In this document: one piece after another, positions 1 to 8,291 of the stretch | How the letters are laid out: each line of letters starts with the position of its first letter | How positions within the stretch are numbered: the stretch's first letter is position 1 | Source of the DNA: Planctomycetes bacterium UBA7888 | Lineage (GTDB): Bacteria; Planctomycetota; UBA1135 | Reading direction: 5' to 3' | DNA: 64,000 bases | Assembly: GCA_002500505.1 (NCBI GenBank) | Contig: DLRM01000008.1 | Location: 58,277-122,276 of the forward strand | Notes under the pieces: model-generated | The model's input: only the letters and a program-made list of their open reading frames with translations | What the model was told of the DNA's origin: nothing | Database searches by the model: none | Position numbers and translations under genes: made by a program

Positions 1-245
1 TCTGGCGCTTCCTGTAGAAATTCCTTGAGATTCAGAGATTTGCCAGTTTCAGCATGAACAACTTGGGGCGGTTGCGACCCAGGAAGTAAGTCCACCAATG
101 CCGGGCGAGATCTCTTCCGGTCTTCTTTAGGTGAGGGTTGGGCTGCATTCTTCTTTTTCAAATAGCTCGCAACGGAGCTACCAAAAACAATGATGAGCCA
201 AAAGACAACCTCAAAGTGCTCAAGAAGGTCCGAAAGCCAACCCAA
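1..245 (-). CDS. Partial small membrane protein, 3' end beyond the window
   Basis: An open frame runs from a TTG at 245 off the left edge, giving 81 visible codons. A ribosome-binding site (AAGGAGAG) sits inside the last codons of the upstream floA gene, 9 bases before the TTG, and this decides the start. Residues about 10-25 (FEVVFWLIIVFGSSVASYL) form one membrane segment, followed by a Lys/Pro-rich, probably cytoplasmic stretch. It is the last visible gene of the NfeD-flotillin operon, 3 bases after floA, so it may work with FloA, but I do not recognise the family. Its full length is unknown. Confidence 0.6.
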   Translation of the reverse strand, partial: MGWLSDLLEHFEVVFWLIIVFGSSVASYLKKKNAAQPSPKEDRKRSRPALVDLLPGSQPPQVVHAETGKSLNLKEFLQEAP

Positions 246-248
246 GGA

Positions 249-1298
249 CTACTCTCCTTCTTCAGGACCGGAGTCCTTGGAGTCGTTACCGGAAATTCCA
301 TCCCGCATGCGAGTGTCGGCATCTATGTTCTTCAACCGATAGAGATCCATGACTCCCATGTTTCCACTTCGCAAGGCATCAGCCATGGCCAGAGGGACCT
401 GAGCTTCTGCAAGCACCACCTTGGATCGATTTTCCATCACCATAGCGGATTGCTCCTGCTCAGCAGCGACAGCCATTGCCCGACGCTCTTCTGCTTTGGC
501 CTGGGCAACGCGCTTGTCTGCTTCAGCCTGGTCGGCCTGCAAGCGAGCGCCAATGTTGGTCCCAATGTCCACGTCAGCAATGTCAATGGAGACAATCTCA
601 AATGCTGTGCCGGAATCAAGACCCTTAGAAAGGACCATTTTGGAAATCATGTCTGGGTTTTCGAGAACATCTTTATGAGTGCTAGCCGACCCAATCGTGG
701 TCACAATACCCTCGCCAACTCGAGCGATAATAGTTTCTTCCATCGCCCCACCAACCAGCCGTGAGATATTTGTTCGCACCGTAATTCTGGCTTTAGCAAG
801 GACTTGAATTCCATCCTTTGCAACTGCGGCAACTTCCGTTTTGCCACTCGCCGGATTGGGGCAATCAATTACCTTTGGATTTACACAGGTCTGGACGGCC
901 TCCAAGACATCACGACCCGCAAGGTCAATACCCGTGGCAATTTTGAAATCTAAATCCAAATCAGCACGATCGGCAGAAATCAATGCGGTAACCACTCGAA
1001 CCACATCTCCTCCAGCAAGATTGTGGGCTTCTAGGTTTCGCGAATCAACTCCCCCCAATCCCGCCTGGACAGCCATAATCCTGGCCCGAACAATGGTTGC
1101 CGGATTCACTTTCCGGAAACTCATGGCAATCATCTCTAATAAACCAATATTTGCCCGGGTCAAGAGAGCCTGAATGTAGAGATTGATGTACTTCAGAAGC
1201 ACCACCAAAACCACAAATAGGACTAAAACAAGAACACCAATTAATATCCAAGAAGTGGGATTATTGGCCGGGGTAAGCAAAAGGAGAGGAATGTTCAT
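249..1298 (-). CDS. floA: Flotillin-like protein FloA (YqfA family)
   Basis: The 349-residue product has one N-terminal membrane segment (about residues 16-38). An SPFH-like region follows (CVNPKVIDCP, SASTHKDVLENPDMIS), then the Ala/Glu/Gln-rich coiled coil typical of FloA (ADQAEADKRVAQAKAEERRA) and a short acidic tail. Bacterial flotillins scaffold membrane microdomains. In Bacillus the gene sits after a long and a short NfeD gene (yqeZ-yqfA), and the same arrangement is seen here. The start ATG overlaps the stop of the upstream nfeD by one base (TAATG), so the pair is probably translationally coupled. Length matches the family (about 330 residues). Confidence 0.93.
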   Translation of the reverse strand: MNIPLLLLTPANNPTSWILIGVLVLVLFVVLVVLLKYINLYIQALLTRANIGLLEMIAMSFRKVNPATIVRARIMAVQAGLGGVDSRNLEAHNLAGGDVVRVVTALISADRADLDLDFKIATGIDLAGRDVLEAVQTCVNPKVIDCPNPASGKTEVAAVAKDGIQVLAKARITVRTNISRLVGGAMEETIIARVGEGIVTTIGSASTHKDVLENPDMISKMVLSKGLDSGTAFEIVSIDIADVDIGTNIGARLQADQAEADKRVAQAKAEERRAMAVAAEQEQSAMVMENRSKVVLAEAQVPLAMADALRSGNMGVMDLYRLKNIDADTRMRDGISGNDSKDSGPEEGE

Positions 1299-1801
1299 TA
1301 GGAATTCTGCTCAGAGGTAGGTTCGGGAATGGATTCTTGCACAACAAGACGGTTGGATTCGAATTGCAACACACGAATAGAAACATTGGCTTCAACATGT
1401 TCTCCGCGAGTCACGACATCCACCCTTTCTCCATCAATAATGGCGATGCCGGCTGGACGAAGGGAGGAAACAGTTTGGCCAATTTGGCCAACAAGGCGTT
1501 CATCTGAATGTTGAACTGCTGCGCGCTCTTCCGAAGACCAGGACGAGCCTCCAATAATCATTTTTCGCCCCATTGGTGTCTTCGGGAAAATTCTAAAAGC
1601 AAAAATGACAACAATAGGCAGCCCCGCAAGCGCACTCACACTTGCAATCCAACCCAAGGTGGAAGACTCCTCAAAGCCAAATACAATCGAGGCGACTAAA
1701 CATAGGCCCGCAAGAACAGAAAGCACGCCAGCCGAAGGAAAGAAAACCTCGGCAGCAACAAGACCGAAGCCTAGAAGGAGGAGAAATGCGACAAGTATCA
1801 T
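1298..1801 (-). CDS. Short NfeD-family membrane protein
   Basis: The 167-residue product has two or three N-terminal membrane segments (residues about 2-70), then a soluble C-terminal domain with the NfeD/OB-fold signature (GQIGQTVSSLRPAGIAIIDGERVDVVTRGEHVEANVSIRV). NfeD proteins partner SPFH proteins, here FloA immediately downstream. One-base overlaps join it to both the long NfeD gene upstream and floA downstream, so the three form one operon. It lacks the ClpP-like protease domain of its neighbour and corresponds to the short NfeD class. Confidence 0.88.
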   Translation of the reverse strand: MILVAFLLLLGFGLVAAEVFFPSAGVLSVLAGLCLVASIVFGFEESSTLGWIASVSALAGLPIVVIFAFRIFPKTPMGRKMIIGGSSWSSEERAAVQHSDERLVGQIGQTVSSLRPAGIAIIDGERVDVVTRGEHVEANVSIRVLQFESNRLVVQESIPEPTSEQNS

Positions 1802-3267
1802 TACTTCGCTTGGACCAAAAGAGAGGGGCCTTTTTTACCAACTACGCACACAGGACTTCCCGATTCGAGAAAATCTCCGGTACTAACGGCGTCAAAAGGT
1901 TCACCTTGGAGTAATACAGTACCAGCGGGACGGAGAGAAGTTCGGCAAATCCCTTCCTTACCGACCAATTCCGCTAATTGAGTCCCGGAGTTACTGGCTT
2001 CACTCGGAATGGGCCCCCCGAAATCGTCAGAAGGAGAAGTCGTCAGAAAAGAACCCACTCGGGTTTTAACCAACTTCCTAACCGTGAAGACGGCTAAACA
2101 TGGCGCCACGAGAAACACACCCAAGAGAGTGAGAAGATTGTCCCGGAAAGCCCCCTCCTGAATGGTGCCCTCGGGGAAGACAAAGTCCTGCATCGCAAGA
2201 AGAAGACCAGCCAATAACATCACACCTCCAATGGCGCCGGAAAAAATTGTGCCAGGCATCACGAACACCTCAACGGCCAGAAGGAGGAGGCCGCCAACAA
2301 CCAGGAGGACTTCGGTCCACTCTGCAAGCCCAACCAGATAACCATGAAAAAGAAAGATGCCCATCGTAATTGCAGCGGCAAGTTCGGGAGCGCCAAGCCC
2401 CGGCATATTGAAAGCAAGGACCACAAAAAAGGCTGATGCCAACATGAGCAACCAAGACCAGGAGCCAATGAACTGCACCAGAGACTCTGACCAATTGGCT
2501 TGAACTCGATGAAGGGGTCGATCTGAGAGTGCCAGGATAGAGAGAACGGAAGCTAAATCTTCAGCAACGGAATCACAGTAGCCAAATTCAAGGGCCTGTT
2601 CGGTCGTCAGAGTCAAAAGTTCTCCCGACGCACATATCGTTTCTAGAAATTTCGGACTCTCTCCTTTCCTTAAAAGATCCTGAAATTCCTGGCCCGAAAC
2701 AACTTGCCGTTCACCTCGGAGAGAAACTCGTTTGAGCTCAATGCCATTATCCACAAAGGCCTCAGCGATTCGCGTATCTCGACCATGAAGTTCCGCCCAG
2801 GAGCGAAACTCTGCCCGAAAAGCCGAGTTCATTTTTTCTTGAACATCGTCGTCCAACTCAGGCATAATCCCGCCTGGACCCACCTGAATCGGCATGGCTG
2901 CCCCAATGCTGGCACCCGGACGCATCATGATTTGGTCACAGGCCATCGCAAGATAACTGCCTGCAGAAAGTGCTTGGTGTCGAACGAGACAAACAGTTTC
3001 CATTTCTTTGCCAATCAAATCCAAGCGCTGGCCCAATCGCTTCATCAACTCAATTTCGCCGCCTGGAGTGTCTAACTCCAACACAAAAACTTCAGCTCGG
3101 GCAAGGGTGGCTTCCTCCTCAGCTCGACGCAAGATAGAGGCCCAGGATTCTTGCAGAGGTCCCTCTAGGCGAAGGGTATAAATCGGCGCCAAGGACTCAA
3201 CTCCGGGCGGAGTCAATGTCTGTTGCGGAAGACAGGCTCCCAAGAAGAGCAAGAAGCTCAAAACCAC
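1801..3267 (-). CDS. Long NfeD protein with ClpP-like serine protease domain (YqeZ-like)
   Basis: The 488-residue product begins at GTG; an in-frame stop lies 21 bases upstream of it. The N-terminus (LFLGAC) looks like a lipobox with Cys12, although the signal is unusually short and lacks positive charges. A ClpP-class domain follows: SAGSYLA carries the candidate nucleophilic Ser and EKMNSAFRA the candidate general-base Lys, as in the archaeal stomatin-operon protease. Four or so membrane segments occupy about residues 265-400, and an NfeD OB-fold ends the protein (GKEGICRTSLRPAGTVLLQG). It probably cleaves stomatin/flotillin-type substrates at the membrane. It lies 24 bases after tRNA-Sec and overlaps the short nfeD by one base. 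Confidence 0.9.
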   Translation of the reverse strand: MVLSFLLFLGACLPQQTLTPPGVESLAPIYTLRLEGPLQESWASILRRAEEEATLARAEVFVLELDTPGGEIELMKRLGQRLDLIGKEMETVCLVRHQALSAGSYLAMACDQIMMRPGASIGAAMPIQVGPGGIMPELDDDVQEKMNSAFRAEFRSWAELHGRDTRIAEAFVDNGIELKRVSLRGERQVVSGQEFQDLLRKGESPKFLETICASGELLTLTTEQALEFGYCDSVAEDLASVLSILALSDRPLHRVQANWSESLVQFIGSWSWLLMLASAFFVVLAFNMPGLGAPELAAAITMGIFLFHGYLVGLAEWTEVLLVVGGLLLLAVEVFVMPGTIFSGAIGGVMLLAGLLLAMQDFVFPEGTIQEGAFRDNLLTLLGVFLVAPCLAVFTVRKLVKTRVGSFLTTSPSDDFGGPIPSEASNSGTQLAELVGKEGICRTSLRPAGTVLLQGEPFDAVSTGDFLESGSPVCVVGKKGPSLLVQAK

Positions 3268-3291
3268 GGGCTCAGTATAGGATAGTCAGTG

Positions 3292-3387
3292 TGGCGGGAG
3301 TGCATGGGAATCGAACCCACCGGGCCCGTCCTAAACGGCCCCCAACGGCTTTGAAGGCCGTGCGGGGCCCAGCCCCGAACCACTCCC
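3292..3387 (-). tRNA. selC: tRNA-Sec (anticodon UCA)
   Basis: This 96-base tRNA includes an encoded CCA end. It shows the long acceptor arm (GGGAGTG pairs with CACTCCC), an extended D stem (GGGGC/GCCCC), the anticodon loop CTTCAAA with anticodon TCA, a long G/C-rich variable arm and a T loop TTCGATT. These are the hallmarks of bacterial tRNA-Sec. The eighth acceptor position appears to be a G-G mismatch rather than a pair. It lies just downstream of selD and selA on the same strand, as expected for a selenocysteine locus. Confidence 0.96.
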
Positions 3388-3407
3388 ACCAAGATTCTAA
3401 CCTTGGC

Positions 3408-4442
3408 TTAGCCTAATGCCACGAGGCTTTCGCCTTCTTCTACCTCGCCCACCCACGTGGCCACTTCGCCCTCGGGTAGGGCTTTGAGAAATGCCTCCTG
3501 CTGCTCAGGAGGAATAGCTAACAGTAATCCGCCTGAAGTCTCGGCGTCAAAGCCGATTCCTGCGACCCATTCAGGAACACTCGAGGCCACCTGGACACGC
3601 CCCTCCAAACTAATTCGCCCTCGAGAGCTTCCCCCGGAAAAAACGCCCGCCGCGGCCAATTCGGCAGCACCCTCATAAAAGGGCAGAGAGAGTGCGCGCA
3701 AAAGTAGGCGAACTCCCGAAGCGGAAGCCAAGTTTGCAGCATGACCAAGGAGGCCAAAACCAGTAATGTCGGTTCCCGCTTTCACCCCCACTTGACGAGC
3801 TGCATGGGCCGCATTTTTGTTGAGATGAGCCATGCCTCGTTGAGCTTCCTCCACGACAGCGTCCGAAGCTTCTCCCCGACTAACGCTAGTCGTGATACTC
3901 CCCGTACCCAAAGGCTTTGTGAGGTAAAGCAAATCACCGGGACGAGCCCCTTGATTGGTCATAAGCTGGTTTTCTTCGACTTCTCCAAAGACCGCGAACC
4001 CAAACAACGGTTCTTGAGAGCGAACGGTGTGGCCGCCGACCCACAGGGCACCGGCTTCTTGAACTTTCTTTGCGGCCGCCGCAAAAATAGGTGACAAGGT
4101 TGGCTCTTCCCACTCTTCAGGAAAGCCCGCTAAATTGAGAACCACATCGGGTTCACCCCCCATGGCCCAAATATCGGACAAAGCATTGGCGGCTGCGATA
4201 GCACCATATGCGGCAGGATCATCAACGACGGGAGGGAAAAAATCTGTGGAATAGAGGCGGATTTTTCCGGAAGCAGAACGAACCGCTCCCGCATCGTCGA
4301 ACCCAGAGGGTCCCACGATTAATCGGTCAGAGTCAGCCGCTGGAGCGACTGTACGCAGAACCTGCGCCAGCTCGCCCTGAGGGAGTTTGGCGGCTCAACC
4401 GCTACAAGCTGCGTATTCCGTGAGGCGTTTGCTTCGTGTCAT
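3408..4442 (-). CDS. selD: Selenophosphate synthetase SelD, itself a selenoprotein (Sec16)
   Basis: SelD makes selenophosphate from selenide and ATP for Sec-tRNA synthesis. An ordinary reading ends at an in-frame UGA at 4397-4395. Reading that codon as Sec restores the conserved N-terminus: ATG at 4442, LTEYAACSGUAAKLPQGEL with Sec16 where other SelDs have the catalytic Cys or Sec, then the invariant Lys. The rest is canonical (GPSGFDDAG; STDFFPPVVDDP; GTDITGFGLLGHA) and totals 344 residues, the normal length. A hairpin follows the UGA. A pipeline that stops at UGA would start the gene at 4316 and lose the active site. The gene lies between selA and tRNA-Sec. Confidence 0.95.
4365..4397 (-). 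promoter_or_regulatory. UGA(Sec) codon and putative bacterial SECIS hairpin in selD
   Basis: The UGA occupies 4397-4395. Two to three bases later an outer stem CGCC (4392-4389) pairs with GGCG (4368-4365), and an inner stem CTC (4385-4383) plus CC pairs with GG plus GAG (4373-4371), with one bulged C and a UCAG loop about 15-18 bases past the UGA. That is roughly where the apical loop of known bacterial SECIS elements lies. The pairing was worked out by hand and not folded by program. Confidence 0.6.
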
Positions 4443-4530
4443 GCCTGGATTTTAGGCCATTTCCCCTTCCAGTTCGACTTCTAGGCCCCGAGGAAGAAAT
4501 GATCCACGAAAAGGCACTCAAAAGGAAGCC

Positions 4531-5901
4531 TCAAGCGAGACTAGAGGATAAAAGAAAAGCAAGCTCTTCCGGTGTGGCGCTTAGAGTGCGTACATCAAGC
4601 AAAACCGCTTCACCTTGAATTCTGGAGAAAATGGGCGGGGTTCCATTTCGAAGTTTCAGGGCAAAGTCTTCCGCCGAAAATCCTTCAACTTGAAGAAGGA
4701 GCCCAATGCTGGGAAGAGGCTCATTGGGGGAAGCTCCAGAGCCAACGCGCCCTTCGCAGGAAGCGACATCAACCGAAATTCCCGGGCAACTTTGGACTAT
4801 CTGAGAGGCCATCAAATCCGCTGTCTTCTGGAGTTGCTCCACCGCACGACCCAGCATGGAAAGGCCCGGAATATGAGAACAAGCTACCTCCTCACCCAAG
4901 GCGTGCAATCTCAAAGTGGCCTCTAGGGCTGCCAGAATTGTTTTGTCTAGTCTCAGGCAACGGGTCATCATGTTTCGGCGAAGCTTTTCGACCAACGGGG
5001 TGGCCCCAACAATGAGGCCTGCTTGAGGACCGCCCAAGAGCTTATCCCCAGAAAAGCTGACCAAATCACAACCGGCTTCTAAAGCCGAGGGGACGGTGGG
5101 TTCCCCAGACAGCCCGGGAAGATGGGCTCCATTAAAAACGCCGGAACCTAGGTCATATACAAAAGGAACGCCGCGCTCGTGGCATAAAGATGCGAGCTCT
5201 TCCAAACTCGGCTCACCCTCAAAACCAGAGATTTCGAAGTTGGATGGATGAGCCTTGAAAAGACAGGCAACATCAGGATCCTCTAAAGCGGACTCGTAAT
5301 CCGAAAGATGAACTCGGTTAGTGGTTCCAATTTCCAGCATGGTTGCCCCTGCGGCGGAAATGACTTCGGGCATTCGATAGGAACCCCCTATTTCAACAAG
5401 CTCTCTTCTTGCGACAACCACCTTTCTTTCCTGAGCCAAGGAAGACAACATGAGCAAAACAGCAGCGGCATTGTTGTTTACTGCAAGCCCATCCTCGGTC
5501 CCAGAAAGTTGAGCCAGTAATTGAGCAATGGTTTTGTCACGTCGACCGCGCCCCCCTGTCTCTCGGCTAATCTCAACAGTGCCATATTGGGCAACTTGAT
5601 TCGCCGCTGTTATCGCTTCAGAAGCCCAAGGTGCCCTACCTAGATTGGTATGAAGAACAACACCTGTACCATTTTGCGCTCCAACCAAGCTCATCGCAGG
5701 CAAGAGAGCAAGACGCCCTTCGACTTGCTCCCAGAAGGAGTTGTCAAGTTCTCTTGAAATTCCATCCGAACAGTCCTTACGCAAGGCGTCCAATTCGTCT
5801 CGGATAGCGTGATGAAGAGCGGTGCGACCCCGATGATCTAGGCCTCGACCGGCTCCTTCTTCAAGAAGTTCATTCATGGAGGGAATGCGGGGGAGATTCA
5901 T
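4531..5901 (-). CDS. selA: L-seryl-tRNA(Sec) selenium transferase SelA
   Basis: SelA is a PLP enzyme that converts Ser-tRNA-Sec to Sec-tRNA-Sec using selenophosphate. The 456-residue reading from ATG 5901 (MNLPRIPSMNELL) has the family N-terminal domain, the segment NGTGVVLHTNLGRAP, and FSGDKLLGGPQAGL containing the PLP-binding Lys. The open frame continues upstream to 6447 but would run through recJ on the other strand. Start 5901 gives the normal SelA length. The gene is upstream of selD (88 bases) and tRNA-Sec. Only 24 bases separate its start from the divergent recJ. Confidence 0.95.
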   Translation of the reverse strand: MNLPRIPSMNELLEEGAGRGLDHRGRTALHHAIRDELDALRKDCSDGISRELDNSFWEQVEGRLALLPAMSLVGAQNGTGVVLHTNLGRAPWASEAITAANQVAQYGTVEISRETGGRGRRDKTIAQLLAQLSGTEDGLAVNNNAAAVLLMLSSLAQERKVVVARRELVEIGGSYRMPEVISAAGATMLEIGTTNRVHLSDYESALEDPDVACLFKAHPSNFEISGFEGEPSLEELASLCHERGVPFVYDLGSGVFNGAHLPGLSGEPTVPSALEAGCDLVSFSGDKLLGGPQAGLIVGATPLVEKLRRNMMTRCLRLDKTILAALEATLRLHALGEEVACSHIPGLSMLGRAVEQLQKTADLMASQIVQSCPGISVDVASCEGRVGSGASPNEPLPSIGLLLQVEGFSAEDFALKLRNGTPPIFSRIQGEAVLLDVRTLSATPEELAFLLSSSLA

Positions 5902-5925
5902 GCTGGGGTATCCTAGAATCTCCTC

Positions 5926-7677
5926 ATGACTCGACTTGGCCTCGCCCCCCGTTTTCAATGGAATTTCCTGGGGGAAAACCCGACCAAGCGAGACCAATTG
6001 GCGGCGGCGATAGGGGTCCACCCCATTGTCGCCCAGACTCTCCTGAACCGAAAGCTGGAGACCGCTGACGAATGTCGGGATTTTTTCACTCCTAGCCTGC
6101 GTTCTCTCCCTGACCCCTCTTTGCTCCCAGACATTGAGCCGGCAACCGCACTTCTCCAGGAAGTCGTCGAGCAGAACCTCCCGGTATTGATTCACGGAGA
6201 CTACGACGTAGATGGCGGCAGCGGCTCGGTTCTCTTGTATCGTTTGCTGAGTCATCTCGGCATCCAAGCTCGAGTCCACATTCCCGACCGCATTCTTGAC
6301 GGCTACTCCTTCGGCAATCGATCTTTGGAGACCATTCGACAACATGGAACCAAAGTGGTCATTGCTGTGGACAACGGAACGACCGCTTACGAACCCCTCG
6401 CCCAGCTTGCGGCGGAAGGGGTCCGCACTCTCATTGTTGACCATCATCTACCAGGCGACACCCGACCTGACTGCACGGCTCTCGTAAATCCATGGTGTGT
6501 ACCTGCCGATATCGCCAAAGAAAAAGGGCTTTACAGAAATTTCTGTGGCACCGGCGTTGCCTACCTTTTGGCATGGGGATTCTTGAGGTCTTTTCGAGGA
6601 GAAGGCGAACTTCCTGAAGCAGACCGACGCTTCCTTTGGAGCGCCCTTGGCCTTGTTGCCTTAGCAACTGTCGCAGATGTCATGCCGCTCAAAGGCCCCA
6701 ATCGCGCCCTTGTCTCCCATGGCTTACGAACTCTGCAGAACAGCAGCTTTCCGGGTTTAGCAGAATTGGTCAAAGCATCTGGAGTCCGAGGAGAACCCAA
6801 AGCAAGCGACCTTGGATTCCGCCTTTGCCCGCGTCTCAACGCCGCAGGCCGAATGGCACAAGCAGACCTAGCTTTCCAATTGCTTTCCACAACCGATGCC
6901 CGCCGTGCTCCCGGAATGGCTGCTGAATTGGATGCCCTCAACTTGGAGCGTCGAGAAACAGAAAAAAAAGAAGCCAAAGCTTTGGAGGCTCAAATTGAAT
7001 CCCAATTACAAAGGGGCAATGGCGTCCTATTTGCAGGAAGAACAGAGGCTCACTTTGGCGTTCTGGGCATCGTGGCCAATCGGTTCATGGAATCCACGGG
7101 GCTCCCCACTCTCCTTTGGGCAGAATGCGAACCTGGGCTTGCGAGAGGAAGTGCGCGGGCCCCAGAAGGTTGTCATCTCATGAAAATCATGGAAGGGGCG
7201 AAAGAACTTTTTAAAGGTTTTGGCGGCCACGCTCGAGCCGCGGGATTCCATTTTGACCCATCCATGGCTCCACAAATCGAGGCCGCTCTTCAGGCTTCAG
7301 CCTTCTCCCTTGAAGTCGCCCCGCAGCCCAGCATCAAAATTGAAACCCAAGTATCACCGGGAGACCTCACTCTTGAATTAATGACTCAAATGGAACAGCT
7401 GGAGCCCTTTGGCGAAGGAAACCCGGAGCCCATCTTTGCTAGCTGCGGCCTCACGGTCTCTAGAGCACGAACCATTGGGGATGGTTCCCACCTTGAGCTA
7501 ACTCTTGAGCGGAATGGCTCAACCGCTCGTTGCCTCGCTTGGCGGATGGCAGAGACCTACTCAACCCTTCAGGCTGGTGATGTCGTCGACATAGCCTTCC
7601 GGGCTTCAATTCAATCCTTCCGCGGAAGGCGCTCCGTAGACTGGACTCTTGAGGATCTTCGACCCTCCCAAGGATGA
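5926..7677 (+). CDS. recJ: Single-stranded-DNA exonuclease RecJ
   Basis: The 583-residue product is a DHH-family 5'-3' exonuclease for recombination and mismatch repair. Motifs seen: HGDYDVDGGSGSVLL (residues about 90-104), IAVDNGTTA (about 146-154), the DHH triad in LIVDHHLPG (172-174), and the DHHA1 motif GFGGHARAAGFHF with a C-terminal OB-fold. Family members usually read GDYDVDGVTS; the GGSGS version here is slightly unusual but keeps the acidic residues. Its stop overlaps the next gene's ATG (ATGA), suggesting coupled translation. Confidence 0.95.
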   Translation: MTRLGLAPRFQWNFLGENPTKRDQLAAAIGVHPIVAQTLLNRKLETADECRDFFTPSLRSLPDPSLLPDIEPATALLQEVVEQNLPVLIHGDYDVDGGSGSVLLYRLLSHLGIQARVHIPDRILDGYSFGNRSLETIRQHGTKVVIAVDNGTTAYEPLAQLAAEGVRTLIVDHHLPGDTRPDCTALVNPWCVPADIAKEKGLYRNFCGTGVAYLLAWGFLRSFRGEGELPEADRRFLWSALGLVALATVADVMPLKGPNRALVSHGLRTLQNSSFPGLAELVKASGVRGEPKASDLGFRLCPRLNAAGRMAQADLAFQLLSTTDARRAPGMAAELDALNLERRETEKKEAKALEAQIESQLQRGNGVLFAGRTEAHFGVLGIVANRFMESTGLPTLLWAECEPGLARGSARAPEGCHLMKIMEGAKELFKGFGGHARAAGFHFDPSMAPQIEAALQASAFSLEVAPQPSIKIETQVSPGDLTLELMTQMEQLEPFGEGNPEPIFASCGLTVSRARTIGDGSHLELTLERNGSTARCLAWRMAETYSTLQAGDVVDIAFRASIQSFRGRRSVDWTLEDLRPSQG

Positions 7678-8288
7678 CTGAAATCCCTCTTCTTCGACAC
7701 CTTCTCCGTTTCTACCGTCGCTTGTATGAGTTTCTTATTGGGCTCGCCGATAAGCGCTGGGCTGAACCTGGACTCTGGGGTTTAAGTTTTGCCGAAGCCA
7801 GCTTCTTGCCCATCCCCATTGACCCGCTCTTAATGGCAATGGGTGCAGCGCGCCCATCTCGGGCCATTCGCTATGCACTCGGTGTGACCATCTTTTCAGT
7901 AGCGGGAGGACTTTTTGGGTGGCTTATTGGTGCCTTCATGATGGATTCCGTCGGGAACCATCTTGTCGAGATATGGGGACTTGCCGAGCACTGGAATAAG
8001 GTTGAAGCTCTCTATCAAGAGCATGGCTCCCTCATTCTTTTTACTGCTGCACTCACCCCCATTCCTTTCATTGCCTTCACCCTTGCGGGCGGGGCGTTCG
8101 GGCAAGATCTCCCCACCTTTTTGCTAGCTGCTTCCGTGGGTCGTGGCCTTCGTTTTGGGACTGAGGGCCTTCTGCTCCGCTTATTCGGCGCCCCCATTTT
8201 GCTCTGGATTGAGAAGTGGTTCGACCGAGTTGCCATTCTCTTCACAATTTTGCTCATTGGAGTCGTACTTCTTTTGAAGGCCCACTAA
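7674..8288 (+). CDS. YqaA/DedA-like (SNARE-associated family) membrane protein
   Basis: The 204-residue protein has about four hydrophobic segments. It carries the YqaA-type signature of a re-entrant start (WGLSFAEASFLPIPIDPLLMAMG) and FTAALTPIPFIAFTLAGGAFG, typical of DedA/VTT-domain proteins thought to move lipids or ions across the membrane. The exact substrate cannot be read from sequence. It is coupled to recJ by a 4-base overlap and lies 3 bases before polA, so the three are probably cotranscribed without an obvious functional link. Confidence 0.85.
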   Translation: MTEIPLLRHLLRFYRRLYEFLIGLADKRWAEPGLWGLSFAEASFLPIPIDPLLMAMGAARPSRAIRYALGVTIFSVAGGLFGWLIGAFMMDSVGNHLVEIWGLAEHWNKVEALYQEHGSLILFTAALTPIPFIAFTLAGGAFGQDLPTFLLAASVGRGLRFGTEGLLLRLFGAPILLWIEKWFDRVAILFTILLIGVVLLLKAH

Positions 8289-8291
8289 ACA

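Noticed and set aside
138..764. Plus-strand open frame opposite floA
   Set aside because: Its translation has no domain-like pattern and it is fully antisense to a well-supported gene; many similar opposite-strand frames in the window were rejected for the same reason.
4317..4442. selD as a truncated gene or frameshifted pseudogene
   Set aside because: The only interruption is one UGA at the exact site where other SelDs carry catalytic Cys or Sec, all other sequence is conserved in the same frame, and the complete Sec machinery is encoded in the window.
5902..6447. Upstream extension of selA to 6447
   Set aside because: It would overlap recJ on the other strand for over 500 bases and gives no SelA-like sequence; ATG 5901 gives the normal length.
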